From positions 1 to 64,000 of the forward strand of contig CALLVX010000052.1 of the NCBI GenBank assembly GCA_938010765.1: a stretch of DNA of 64,000 bases, given 5' to 3'. This document shows positions 19,477 through 28,670 of the stretch, in pieces. The position numbers and the translations under genes were made by a program. How positions within the stretch are numbered: position 1 is the first letter of the stretch; every line of letters begins with the position of its first letter. This DNA is from an uncultured Flavobacteriaceae bacterium (GTDB lineage Bacteria > Bacteroidota > Bacteroidia > Flavobacteriales > Flavobacteriaceae). The notes below the pieces were generated by a model, which did not search any database, was not told where the DNA came from, and saw only the letters and a program-made list of their open reading frames with translations.

Positions 19477-20655
19477 TTAATTTATCCAACCTTCTGGCGT
19501 GATCGCAGTTTTAAATCGAGTTTCTGTACAAGGAGCAAAACTAATAGGTTCACATGAAGGAATGGAAGCAATAGGTGGGCAGAATTCCGAGGGACATATC
19601 ATAGTACATTTCTCAAATGCCGTAAAAATTTCAGGATCTACGGGTAGTTCGGTAATATCTGTACGGTCTATGAAAATAGTTCGCATCGTTGTCGAAGCAC
19701 CCGTAAACCTACCTAGAACGAATTCCTCACTATCAGAAGGGTTGAATATGTTGCCAATGAGTCCGGCGGGAGGAGGCGCGTTTAAATTGCCATTATTGTC
19801 CACAATATCTTTTAGCACCCTAAAATATTGATAGGCTTCTGCAGATAATGAAAATTGTTGTAAGTGAACAACGATGTTTTCCTTGGAATTGAAAAGTATA
19901 TCAGCTACAGGAAGATTGTTGATTGTCGTACCATTTGTAAACTCGTCTGTGAACAGTTTAATATTTTGATTAAAACGTATTTTCCAACAAGGTGAATCGC
20001 ATAAATAGTTGAAAATATAATCGTCGTCATTCTCCTGTGGATTTGTCTGGCATTCACCGTTTCTAAAAATGGAGTTTCCACAAATTTCACAATATTTGAG
20101 CTTTTCAAAAGATCGATAACTCCAAAAATAAAAATTTTCCTGATCCACGGGGTCGTTGATATCTACAGAAATAAAATGCCCTGGAAGAAAATCATTTTCA
20201 CTATCCCTGAACAAAAATTCAGGGTTGTAGGTAGCCTTTATATCCAATATGTCAACGGGGCTTTTTAGGGTCTCCGGCGAAGATTGATAGCTCTTTCCGT
20301 TTGGCAACTCGATCAAAAGCTCCCATGAATCCCCTACGGCAGCAACAAAATTATCAGGGGGAAGATAAGTACCTTCCTGTTCCGTTAATTGTACAATTTG
20401 GTTTGAATCCGTATTTCTAAAAGAAACTGTTGCCCCGTCAATAAAATTATTAACAAATTTGCCAAACTCAACAGCAGTCTCGGTTATAGTTGCAAAGGAA
20501 GCTCCCGGAGTAGTTGAAACAAATGAATCAACGAATATAACCCCTTCCTTAAAATCAAAATTCGGCTCGGTAGAATCAACACACCCAGTGAAGGAGAATA
20601 AAACCGTTAAAATAATTGAGAAGAAAGTTTCCCTTCTATTCCTAAATAACATCAT
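19477..20655 (-). CDS. DUF4249 lipoprotein, partner of the TonB receptor
   Basis: About 392 residues from ATG 20655 (MMLFRNRRETFFSI); the longer frame to 20706 starts with TTG. Lipobox FSFTGC. The N-terminal part has the beta-sandwich-like GVIFVDSFVSTTPGASFATIT and VSFRNTDS segments typical of DUF4249. A Cys-rich loop at about 190-225 (CEICGN, ECQ, CDSPC) may bind metal or form disulfides. It sits directly before the receptor, with 11 bp between its stop and the chosen receptor start, so the two are co-expressed; it probably caps or feeds the receptor at the cell surface. Confidence 0.8.
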   Translation of the reverse strand: MMLFRNRRETFFSIILTVLFSFTGCVDSTEPNFDFKEGVIFVDSFVSTTPGASFATITETAVEFGKFVNNFIDGATVSFRNTDSNQIVQLTEQEGTYLPPDNFVAAVGDSWELLIELPNGKSYQSSPETLKSPVDILDIKATYNPEFLFRDSENDFLPGHFISVDINDPVDQENFYFWSYRSFEKLKYCEICGNSIFRNGECQTNPQENDDDYIFNYLCDSPCWKIRFNQNIKLFTDEFTNGTTINNLPVADILFNSKENIVVHLQQFSLSAEAYQYFRVLKDIVDNNGNLNAPPPAGLIGNIFNPSDSEEFVLGRFTGASTTMRTIFIDRTDITELPVDPEIFTAFEKCTMICPSEFCPPIASIPSCEPISFAPCTETRFKTAITPEGWIN

Positions 20656-21278
20656 AATAACATTTGTAGATTGGGTTATTGTAAGAAATATTGCCATAGT
20701 TGGCAAGCATACCTTTTAGTGTTTTTGTTTGTTTTTATAAATTAACTTATAATAAATAACTTACTTAATTCAAAACTTATTTACCGATATAATTAGTTAT
20801 AGGGCTATATATAGATAAGGAATAGTGTAGTACTAGGGAACAGTACAGAATAGCATAGATGGACGAATTTAGTCTTTCTGTAAGCAAAAAAAAATTCCAA
20901 AGCGTTAATTTTTTGGATTAAATCTTCTTAGAGCATCAATAAAAAAAGGTAATGGTGGTTTTATAGGAATTTAGCTTTTCACAAAACCGATGCATCTGCG
21001 GTCGAATTCACCCTTCCTTTTAGAAAGTTGTTAAGCTATATATGAAAACTAATGTTTTTGTAGGATAAATAGACAAGGCTCTCCATTCCCAAATAAAAAT
21101 GATATCATTTAAACATCGATATTGATAGTGATACATTAGGCGATAAAGCATATGTTATTCAAAACAGAGATGGCTGGGCACTTATTGATAGTTCAATCGT
21201 ACCCGTAGAATTTCCCATTGGAATTTGGTTTTAGGATAGAAGAAAAAATTAAAAACAAACCGATGACTGGCATATACA

Positions 21279-21431
21279 ATGTCTCGCAACATAAAGACCA
21301 ATAAGGCAAAAGGCGTTACTATGATTCCGGAGAATAAGCACAAAACGGCCTATTTATACGAATTGGTCAAATTTCCTATCACACTTTATTTGATAATAGC
21401 GTTGATAGTTTTCATAAGTTCTAAATTTTAG
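21279..21431 (+). CDS. Candidate small single-pass membrane protein (50 aa)
   Basis: ATG 21279 to TAG 21429. A basic N-terminus (MSRNIKTNKAKG) is followed by one strong transmembrane segment near residues 32-47 (FPITLYLIIALIVFIS). An internal ATG at codon 15 could be the real start. The family is unrecognised. The frame is short and only its composition supports it. Confidence 0.35.
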   Translation: MSRNIKTNKAKGVTMIPENKHKTAYLYELVKFPITLYLIIALIVFISSKF

Positions 21432-21517
21432 TCTACGTTTTTATAAGGCTAAACTACTTCAGAACTCACGGGAATTTATCACCTGTAAAAAGTAAAATGC
21501 CCTCCCTAAAATTGGGG

Positions 21518-21685
21518 TTAGTAACCAAATCGAATACTTGTCTGCGGCCCATAAGCCAACAGAATAGCAAGCATGATCATTAACATGACGAAGATGGTAG
21601 AAAATAATAATAGAGTAGTGGCTTTGTACCAGTTAGGCATGCCATTTAACGAACTGTTTCGAACAATAAGGTTGAATACATCCAT
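21518..21685 (-). CDS. Candidate small single-pass membrane protein (55 aa)
   Basis: Minus-strand frame, ATG at 21685, TAA at 21518. It starts MDVFNLIVRNSSLNGMPNWY, and one strong transmembrane segment lies at about 24-44 (LLLFSTIFVMLMIMLAILLAY). The Trp-Tyr-Lys just before the helix and the polar tail QTSIRFGY look like a genuine topology signal. It could be a small envelope peptide. The OmpA gene upstream on the same strand is separated from it by a terminator, so it probably has its own promoter. Confidence 0.5.
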   Translation of the reverse strand: MDVFNLIVRNSSLNGMPNWYKATTLLLFSTIFVMLMIMLAILLAYGPQTSIRFGY

Positions 21686-21828
21686 GATTTCCGCATTTTG
21701 CGTTCGCTTTTAAACGAACCAGATTAAACATCATCATAGTCTTTAGGATGTAGGTGGTCAATTTTAAGATAGGGTTCTTATGTTTAGAACAATCGGAATA
21801 CCAAAAACCCTACCAGAAATTTGAGCAA

Positions 21829-21864
21829 AAAAAAATAGGAGAGCGATCGCTCTCCTATTTTTTT
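21829..21864 (-). terminator. Terminator after the OmpA gene
   Basis: Perfect inverted repeat centred at 21846/21847 (arms 21833-21846 and 21847-21860) containing GGAGAGCGATCGCTCTCC, with A-run and T-run flanks. It lies 19 bp past the OmpA stop. Confidence 0.85.
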
Positions 21865-21882
21865 AATAAGATTTGTTATTAA

Positions 21883-22710
21883 CTAAAGGCTTTCAGCATC
21901 CAAAAGCGCAAAGAATTTATCCAAATTCGGGATAATTACAATTTTAGTACGACGGTTTTTTGCCATATTCTCTTTGCTGTCGTTTTCCGCAAGTGGCACA
22001 TAACTACTTCTTCCTGCTGCAATCAGCTTAGAAGGGTCAACATTGTATTTATCTTCTAAGATACGAACAATAGAAGTTGCTCGCTTTACACTCAAGTCCC
22101 AATTATCTTGAAACAAAGCGGTGTTGATGGTTCTTGAATCAGTGTGTCCCTCGACCATTACTTCCATGCTTGGCTCTGAATTGATTACTTCTGCAAGTTT
22201 CCCCAAAATAGTATTGGCTTTGCTACTTACCTTGTAGCTACCACTATTAAATAACAACTTGTCAGAGATATTGATCATTACAACGGTCTTGTCAATGTTA
22301 ACATTGATATCATCTTCCTCGTCGGCGATCGACTTTTTAAGATGGTATGATACCGCTAAGTTCATAGAATCTTGAAGCGTTGTTGCTTCAGCTAATTTTG
22401 CCGGATCAACCTTTGCCAAGGTAGATCTCATTTTTGCTTTTGTATTGTTGCTCATTACAGCAACATCATCAACAGAGCTATACTGCGTATCATTGATTTC
22501 TTTTAAAGAATTGATTTTCTCGTTATATTCGGTAACACGAGCTTCAATTTTGGAAACCTTGGTTTCCAATTCCTCTTTTTCTACCTGTGTTTTCGTAAGG
22601 ACACTTTTAGTCTCAGCTAGATCTGTCTCTAAGGCGACATATTTCTTTTTTGATACACAAGAAGCCAATACGACCACGGACAAAGCACTTATAAAAATTG
22701 ATTTTTTCAT
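21883..22710 (-). CDS. OmpA-family peptidoglycan-binding lipoprotein
   Basis: 275 residues from ATG 22710 (MKKSIFISALSVVVLASC; lipobox Cys at 18). An N-terminal coiled-coil stretch (about 25-70, VALETDLAETKSVLTKTQ...) is followed by the OmpA C-terminal domain at about 150-270. The peptidoglycan-contacting residues are in VEGHTDSRTI and the helix DLSVKRATSIVRIL, with the conserved Arg in NRRTKIVI. It links outer membrane and cell wall. It is monocistronic with a strong terminator. Confidence 0.9.
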   Translation of the reverse strand: MKKSIFISALSVVVLASCVSKKKYVALETDLAETKSVLTKTQVEKEELETKVSKIEARVTEYNEKINSLKEINDTQYSSVDDVAVMSNNTKAKMRSTLAKVDPAKLAEATTLQDSMNLAVSYHLKKSIADEEDDINVNIDKTVVMINISDKLLFNSGSYKVSSKANTILGKLAEVINSEPSMEVMVEGHTDSRTINTALFQDNWDLSVKRATSIVRILEDKYNVDPSKLIAAGRSSYVPLAENDSKENMAKNRRTKIVIIPNLDKFFALLDAESL

Positions 22711-22839
22711 TTTAGTATGCATTTAATTTAATGATTTCTGTAATAGTATACGTAGCAAACGCAGGAAAGGATGTTTTAGATTAAAATAGTCTTTGTAAGG
22801 GTTGACCTTTTACCATACTGAAGAGAAATTAGGGGTAAA

Positions 22840-22875
22840 GCAAAAAAAAGGAGCCTTACAAAAAGGCTCCTTAAA
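22840..22875 (-). terminator. Terminator after the VWA lipoprotein gene
   Basis: Stem AAGGAGCC (22849-22856) with GGCTCCTT (22865-22872); the A-run at 22842-22848 becomes the U-tract on the minus strand, 20 bp past the stop. Confidence 0.85.
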
Positions 22876-22892
22876 ACATGTACGATTTTTTA

Positions 22893-23987
22893 CTATTCGC
22901 AACCTCCGGTAAATCCGTTGGCGTTGAATTTGGTTTGTACGGCTCCTTGACGGCTGCCATCCTTTACCTGAATGGCCAGATTGTTTTCACCACTCCCATC
23001 TCTTTTTGGGCTACAGTATTCGAACAAATAGAAACTGTTGGCCTGTTGCGAAACTCGAAAGGAAATATCGTTAAAAGTAGTTTCCAGTTCTTCTTTGTTC
23101 CCGGCAAATACGCTGAATGTTTTTCCTAAATCGGTGAGTACTTGTGTATCGATTTCACTACCAAGTCCAATTGTGAAAAATGAAATATTAGGATTGGCAT
23201 TATCTACTTTTTGTTGTGCAGCCTCTTGGGTAAAACGTGAAGCTTGATCGGTACCATCTGTAAAGATAACAACCGAGGCCGCCCCAATTTTCCCACCTTG
23301 CGTACTCGCGCTCAGCAGCTCGGATGCTCGATCAGTAGATTTGATGACCGCTCCATATAGGTCGGTAGAAGGGTCATTACTGATATCGGCCGTAATTCCA
23401 TCGATAGCTCCCAAAAGATCCTCCTTATTGGGTGTTAAGTCATTGAGCAAGTGTAGTTCATTCTCTCCATCGAACCAGTAAATGGCCATCTGAAAAGCCT
23501 CTGACGTTGTTGACGGCATTACATTGTTGATAAAACTGGCCGAAGCCGTTTTTAACTCGTCTAAGCTACTACTTAATACACTGTTGCTTAAATCGAGTAC
23601 CAATAAAGTGTTATTTGCAAAGATCTGTGAATTTGGAGATATACGAGCAAATGACTCTGAGGTGGAAATGGTGTTAAAACAATCGTCATTCCTTCCTTGC
23701 TCGTAGATGGTAAATTGATCAGCGGTCAAACCAGGAACCGGGTTTTCGTCACTATCGGATACTTTAAAAAAGATAGAGACTTTTCCTGGCAAGGTCACAA
23801 ACTGATCTTGAATAGACAATACTAAGTCGCTTTCGGGAAAATTAAGGCAATCATCTACGGGAATTCCCTTGCCCAGACCCTCGTTACCGGTATTTAGGCC
23901 AAAGTTCACATCATCATCGGCATTTCCGCAAGAGAATATCAAAGTCATGGTACAAAAAAGAACTAGTAGTTTGGAATATACTTTCAT
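22893..23987 (-). CDS. von Willebrand factor A domain lipoprotein
   Basis: 364 residues from ATG 23987 (MKVYSKLLVLFC; lipobox LIFSCG). An Ig-like segment (about 45-90, VSIFFKVSDSDENPVPGL) precedes a VWA domain (about 110-320). The metal-ion-dependent adhesion site is seen as VLDLSNS and the later FTDGTDQ. It probably mediates protein binding at the cell surface. The longer frame to 24008 starts with GTG and is less likely. It is monocistronic and unrelated to the cox VWA protein. Confidence 0.85.
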   Translation of the reverse strand: MKVYSKLLVLFCTMTLIFSCGNADDDVNFGLNTGNEGLGKGIPVDDCLNFPESDLVLSIQDQFVTLPGKVSIFFKVSDSDENPVPGLTADQFTIYEQGRNDDCFNTISTSESFARISPNSQIFANNTLLVLDLSNSVLSSSLDELKTASASFINNVMPSTTSEAFQMAIYWFDGENELHLLNDLTPNKEDLLGAIDGITADISNDPSTDLYGAVIKSTDRASELLSASTQGGKIGAASVVIFTDGTDQASRFTQEAAQQKVDNANPNISFFTIGLGSEIDTQVLTDLGKTFSVFAGNKEELETTFNDISFRVSQQANSFYLFEYCSPKRDGSGENNLAIQVKDGSRQGAVQTKFNANGFTGGCE

Positions 23988-24157
23988 TTTCAAAATTTTT
24001 GTGTTCACCTAGCAGAACGCTGCAAATCCCATTAAAGTATAGGGAAAGACAAAATCTATCTCCGTTTAACAATCCGTTAACTTTTGCTTGGCTACATCAC
24101 GTATCTATTTTTAATACCTTACAGAAGTTTTACTGATTTCTAACAAAACAATACTCT

Positions 24158-24619
24158 ATGCCAACGTATCAATTAAAAGTTAACGGAAAAGAAACGACCG
24201 TTGAAGCGAGCGAAGATAGCCCCGTATTATGGGTGCTCCGAGATCACCTTGACCTGGTCGGCACCAAATTTGGTTGTGGTATTGCACAATGTGGTGCATG
24301 CACAATTCATCTTGACGGTTCAGCTGTACGCAGCTGCTCACTTACAATGGCTTCCGTCGAGGGCAAGTCGATTACAACAATAGAAGGGCTATCTGAAGAT
24401 GGGTCGCATCCTGTACAAGAAGCCTGGAAAGAGGTAGATGTACCACAATGTGGGTACTGTCAGGCAGGGCAAATTATGACAGCATCGGCCTTTTTGGAAG
24501 CAAACCCAAACCCGACTTCCGAAGAAATCAAAACAGCAATGCACGGGAACATCTGTCGCTGCGCATCCTATACAAGAATTCACAAGGCTGTTGTGAAAGC
24601 CTCTGAAAATATGGCCTAA
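24158..24619 (+). CDS. iorA: (2Fe-2S) subunit of an Ior-type molybdenum hydroxylase
   Basis: 153 residues. A plant-type ferredoxin cluster ligand set lies near residues 38-60 (CGIAQCGACT plus the following Cys in VRSCS). The second all-helical [2Fe-2S] domain has CGYCQAG and CRCAS (about 101-134). It moves electrons from the Mo site outward. No FAD subunit follows, as in isoquinoline 1-oxidoreductase and periplasmic aldehyde dehydrogenases that pass electrons to a cytochrome or quinone. It is followed by its catalytic subunit after 60 bp. Confidence 0.88.
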   Translation: MPTYQLKVNGKETTVEASEDSPVLWVLRDHLDLVGTKFGCGIAQCGACTIHLDGSAVRSCSLTMASVEGKSITTIEGLSEDGSHPVQEAWKEVDVPQCGYCQAGQIMTASAFLEANPNPTSEEIKTAMHGNICRCASYTRIHKAVVKASENMA

Positions 24620-24679
24620 AGGTCACTTATGTATGTAACTCCTGTTTTATAGGAGTCCATAAACTTAACTCGAACAACG

Positions 24680-26923
24680 ATGTCTACTATAGAAAACAAA
24701 ACGACGGCCTTTGATAGAAGGTCATTTTTAAAAACTTCTTCTTTGGCCAGTGGAGGATTGCTCATTGGTTTTAATCTTTTTCAGGCTTGTAAACCAGAGG
24801 TTGTTAAAGAGGCCGCAATAGATCTTGCAAAACTCGATTATAAAAAGTTTAACGCTTTTATAAAAATTGCCAAAAACGGCGCGGTGACCATTTTTTCACC
24901 AAATCCTGAGATCGGACAAGGGGTAAAAACTTCGATGCCAATGATTATTGCCGAAGAATTGGAAGTACCATGGGAGATGGTACATGTTGAACAGGGCATT
25001 TTAGATACCGAACATTATACGCGACAATTAGCAGGTGGAAGCCAGTCCATACGCCATGGGTGGGACGCTTTACGCCAAACAGGTGCTACGGCACGTCAAA
25101 TGTTGGTCAATGCCGCTGCAGCGCGTTGGGGGGTCGAAGCTTCCGAATGTACAGTAAAGGAAGGAGTAGTTGCCAATGCGAAGGGAGAAACACTAGGCTA
25201 TGGTAATCTCGTGGAAGAGGCCGCCCAGCTAGAAGTGCCGGAAGAAGTCGCTCTGAAAGAACCAAAAGAGTATAAAATTATTGGGACCGATCGGGTCAAT
25301 GTCGATATTGATGAGATAGTTACGGGGAAACCGATGTTTGGCCTCGATTATAAGGCGGAAGGAATGGTGTATGCAGCCGTCTTGAGGCCGCCCGCTTTTG
25401 GGCAAAAGTTAGATACCTTCGATGCTACGGAGGCCAAAGCGATCGCCGGGGTCATCGATGTAATTCGAATCGGCGAAAAAGCCAATGCACTGTTAGACCA
25501 AGAGGCAAAAAACTGGACTGCTATTTTGAGCAGTAGCGATAAAGTAGTGGTTATTGCAGAAAATACATGGGCGGCAATCAAAGGTAAAAAAGCGCTTAAG
25601 GCTACTTGGACCGATGATTCGCCTTTGGAAAGTACCAAAATGCAAGATGAGAAATTAATGGGACTCTTGAACGGCAAGACCTTCACTAATTTGCGCAAAG
25701 ATGGGGATGTACAAAAAGCCTTTGCCCAAGCCGATAAGGTGTTGGAACGAACTTACGAATCTCCATTTTTACCACATAATTGCATGGAACCTATGAACTT
25801 TTTTGCCAATGTAACGGCAGATAAGATTCACTTGGTAGGTCCAGTACAGACTCCAGAGTTTGCGGCTATGGGTGTCGCCGATATGTTGGGACGCGATGTA
25901 AAGGAGGTACACTTGGAAATGACCCGAATGGGTGGAGGTTTCGGAAGAAGACTCTATGGCGATTTTGTATATGAGGCCGCGGAAATTTCGAACGCTTTGA
26001 AGAAACCTGTCAAGGTTGTGTCTACCCGCGAGGATGACATGACCACTGGTGTATACCGCCCTGCGATTAAATACCGTATCAAAGCAGCCGTCAAAGATGG
26101 CGCTATCACTGGGTATCACTTAAAAGAAGCGGCAATTAATAGCAATATGTATGGGTTGATTCCGAATTTTTTCCCAGCTGGGGCCATCGATAACTATCAG
26201 GTAGATGTGGCGAATTATAGCAGTAATATTACCACAGGTGCTTGGCGCGCGCCTTATACAAACTTCTTAGCCTATGCCGAACAGAGCTTTTTTGACGAAT
26301 TGGCCGAGTTGATGGAAGTGGATAAAATACAAATACGCTTAGATCTTTTGGAAAAGGCAAAGGGGAATAAAGATGAGCGAATGCAATACTCACCTGAACG
26401 AATGCTAGAGGTAATCAAGACCGCGGTAACCAAGTCTGGTTGGGGCAAGCAGCCCGAGGGCGTATACCAAGGTTTTGTTTCTTACTATTGTCATAATTCG
26501 CACGTGGCAGAGGTTGCCGATGTTCAAATAGAAGACGGTATGCCGGTAGTGAAGAAGATAACCTGCGTGGTAGATTGCGGTATCGTTGTGAATCCGCTTG
26601 GCGCTTTGAACCAGGTCGAAGGAGGTGTTATCGATGGGGTAGGCCATTCGATGTATGGCGATTTCGGGTTTGAAGGCGGTATTCCAACCGCGATGAACTA
26701 TGATCGATATAGATTGATCCGCATGAAGGAAGTGCCAGAGGTCGAAACACATTTTATTCAAAATGAACTGGCACCTACCGGTTTGGGAGAACCTACCTTA
26801 CCACCGGCAGGAGGTGCAGTTGCCAATGCACTTAAAGCGGCTACGGGAAAACGTATTTACAAACAACCTTTTATGGAGGATCCAGGGTTTTGGAAAACGG
26901 CCGAAAAACCAATTTTAGGATAA
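24680..26923 (+). CDS. iorB: Molybdopterin-binding catalytic subunit, Ior type, Tat-exported
   Basis: 747 residues. The twin-arginine signal DRRSFLKTSS (12-21) precedes a hydrophobic stretch. Mo-cofactor contacts include QSIRHGWDALRQTG (about 113-126), RMGGGFGRRLYGD (about 415-427) and TGAWRAPYTN. The base-catalysing Glu is in GLGEPTLPPAGG near the C-terminus. The missing FAD partner and the Tat signal indicate a periplasmic two-subunit hydroxylase, cofactor loaded before export. The substrate could be an aldehyde or N-heterocycle; nothing local decides. Confidence 0.88.
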   Translation: MSTIENKTTAFDRRSFLKTSSLASGGLLIGFNLFQACKPEVVKEAAIDLAKLDYKKFNAFIKIAKNGAVTIFSPNPEIGQGVKTSMPMIIAEELEVPWEMVHVEQGILDTEHYTRQLAGGSQSIRHGWDALRQTGATARQMLVNAAAARWGVEASECTVKEGVVANAKGETLGYGNLVEEAAQLEVPEEVALKEPKEYKIIGTDRVNVDIDEIVTGKPMFGLDYKAEGMVYAAVLRPPAFGQKLDTFDATEAKAIAGVIDVIRIGEKANALLDQEAKNWTAILSSSDKVVVIAENTWAAIKGKKALKATWTDDSPLESTKMQDEKLMGLLNGKTFTNLRKDGDVQKAFAQADKVLERTYESPFLPHNCMEPMNFFANVTADKIHLVGPVQTPEFAAMGVADMLGRDVKEVHLEMTRMGGGFGRRLYGDFVYEAAEISNALKKPVKVVSTREDDMTTGVYRPAIKYRIKAAVKDGAITGYHLKEAAINSNMYGLIPNFFPAGAIDNYQVDVANYSSNITTGAWRAPYTNFLAYAEQSFFDELAELMEVDKIQIRLDLLEKAKGNKDERMQYSPERMLEVIKTAVTKSGWGKQPEGVYQGFVSYYCHNSHVAEVADVQIEDGMPVVKKITCVVDCGIVVNPLGALNQVEGGVIDGVGHSMYGDFGFEGGIPTAMNYDRYRLIRMKEVPEVETHFIQNELAPTGLGEPTLPPAGGAVANALKAATGKRIYKQPFMEDPGFWKTAEKPILG

Positions 26924-26950
26924 AGTGGAATACCGCTACTAAGAATTTTA

Positions 26951-27445
26951 TTAAAACCTCGTATCGGAACTAAGTTTTGATACGGGTTTTTTTTGCGCTC
27001 CGTTTGTCCAGCGAAACCGTATAAAACGATAAAAGTATTTGAAGTTGCCATTGTACCAGATGGCAAAGATAAAGGCGCTATAAAGAACCCATTCGGGGAA
27101 CAATGGTAGCGCATTTAGGTAGGTTTTACTCATTAACAAACCCAATGCAATTACCGATATCCCTAACGAAACCCAGGTTCTTTTATCCTTTCTATTCATT
27201 AGTATCAAAAAGATGATCATACTGCCCATAACGGGTTTTGCATGCAGTAATATCGGAATCAATTGTGCGTTTTCAATATCGAAAAACAATACCACCGCAC
27301 TCATATAGGCAGTGAGGCACAAAGGGCATTTAGGAATCAATATTAACAAAATGGTAGATAGAAAGGACATGGACCCGTTTGCCCTGGAAGTTTTCGAAGG
27401 GTTGACCAACTTGGTTTTACAACAAGTATTTTTTACGGTTTTCAT
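26951..27445 (-). CDS. Four-helix membrane protein with Cys motif, MerC-like
   Basis: 164 residues with about four hydrophobic helices. A Lys/Cys-rich N-terminus (TCCKTK) and a CPLC motif (PKCPLCLTAY, about 39-48) at the start of helix 1 recall MerC/DUF-type metal or heme handling proteins, but I cannot name the family. It lies 9 bp after moeA on the same strand, so it is the third gene of the moaA-moeA unit. A role in metal or sulfur supply for the cofactor would fit, by inference only. Confidence 0.6.
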   Translation of the reverse strand: MKTVKNTCCKTKLVNPSKTSRANGSMSFLSTILLILIPKCPLCLTAYMSAVVLFFDIENAQLIPILLHAKPVMGSMIIFLILMNRKDKRTWVSLGISVIALGLLMSKTYLNALPLFPEWVLYSAFIFAIWYNGNFKYFYRFIRFRWTNGAQKKPVSKLSSDTRF

Positions 27446-27454
27446 GAAAGGAAA

Positions 27455-28669
27455 TTACCACTTTGATCGATAAGATACAAAAGGATAAGTCTCATTCGCA
27501 AAAAATGAGCTTTTATTTTGCGGTAAAACTAAAAAACCGTCTGTTTTGACAAGATTGGCAAAATCGCCCGAACCGTTCCCTTTCATCGCTTCTGCGAGAA
27601 GCGTGCCATCGGGTAGACTTTCTAAAGTAGCCTCTAAAAAGTAGACCAGGTCAGGAGCAAAGCGTACATCGTTCTTCAACTTTACGTACAGTGTTTCTTG
27701 GGGAAGTTTCAAAGATGTTTTAAGCCAAAATTGTAGGTACATATAAATGCATACAAATGAAGAGACGGGGTTACCGGGAAGGGCAAAAATCTTTTTACCC
27801 GCTTTATTGGTGCCGAACCAAAAGGGTTTACCGGGACGCTGTTGTATTTTATGAAAATGCTTTTCAATTTCTAAAGATTCCAAGACTTCTGGTAGGTAGT
27901 CGAATTTTCCCTTGGAAACACCGCCGGTAAAGACAAAAAGATCGTAGTTCAATAATGCGTTGGAAATTAGCTTTTCCATTACCGTTTTCTCGTCGGGCAA
28001 ATGCTGTAAATCGGCCTTTACACCCCATTCTTTTAAGGTTGCCTGAATACCATAGATATTTGATCGGCGTATCTGATGTAATTTCGGGGTTTCGGAAACA
28101 GGAACCAACTCATCACCGGTAGAAAATACAATGGTTTTTGGCATTTTCCGTACGTTTAAGGAAGCCTTGCCGACCGCTGCGGCAATATTGATTTCCGCGC
28201 TAGAAAGACGCTTTCCCTTGGCAACTATAGCCGTACCCTGCGCAATGTCGATTCCCTTGAAGTGTACGTTTTGTCGGTGGTTCAAGCTTGTGAGTTCTAT
28301 GGAAGCCGTGGTGTCGGTAAGTTCCAAATCCTCATATCGAATAACGGTATCCACACCTTTGGGCATAATGGCGCCGGTCATCACTTCTAGACAATTGACA
28401 TTCTTCCGAAGCGTCATTTGCGGGTCACCGGCCGCCGCGGTCCCTTCGATAGTAAACGTACGTTGCCCAGTTTCAAATTGTTCATGCCGAATGGCAATAC
28501 CATCCATTGTTACCCTATCAAAAGGTGGGAAGTCCCTATCGGCGATCAAATCCTCTGCTAAATAGGCTCCTATGCAATATTCCAATGGTCTCACCTCGAT
28601 CGGGAAGTCTTCTTTGTGCGATTCAAGTATCGCAAGGGCCTTTTCGTAGGGAATAAAAGTGTTCTTCAT
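27455..28669 (-). CDS. moeA: Molybdopterin molybdotransferase MoeA
   Basis: 404 residues. Characteristic segments are FPPFDRVTMDGIAI (about 47-60, substrate Asp), VMTGAIMPKGVDTVIRYED (about 110-128), FSTGDELV, the TGGVSKGKFDYL molybdenum-site loop (about 248-259) and ALPGNPVSSFVCIYMYLQ. It inserts molybdate into adenylylated molybdopterin in the cytosol. It is one base after moaA, so strongly coupled; it supplies cofactor for the two hydroxylases in this island. Confidence 0.93.
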   Translation of the reverse strand: MKNTFIPYEKALAILESHKEDFPIEVRPLEYCIGAYLAEDLIADRDFPPFDRVTMDGIAIRHEQFETGQRTFTIEGTAAAGDPQMTLRKNVNCLEVMTGAIMPKGVDTVIRYEDLELTDTTASIELTSLNHRQNVHFKGIDIAQGTAIVAKGKRLSSAEINIAAAVGKASLNVRKMPKTIVFSTGDELVPVSETPKLHQIRRSNIYGIQATLKEWGVKADLQHLPDEKTVMEKLISNALLNYDLFVFTGGVSKGKFDYLPEVLESLEIEKHFHKIQQRPGKPFWFGTNKAGKKIFALPGNPVSSFVCIYMYLQFWLKTSLKLPQETLYVKLKNDVRFAPDLVYFLEATLESLPDGTLLAEAMKGNGSGDFANLVKTDGFLVLPQNKSSFFANETYPFVSYRSKW

Positions 28670-28670
28670 C

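Larger units (their letters stand above)
20656..21882. other. Long gene-poor, AT-rich stretch with remnants and small frames
   Basis: More than 1.2 kb without a standard-sized gene. 20656-21100 shows nothing I can support. 21103-21234 is open without a start codon and ends IGIWF-stop, looking like the tail of a lost gene (residues such as GDKAYVIQNRDGWALIDSS). Two 50-55-residue membrane frames (21279-21431 and 21518-21685) and a terminator are listed separately. Confidence 0.6.
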
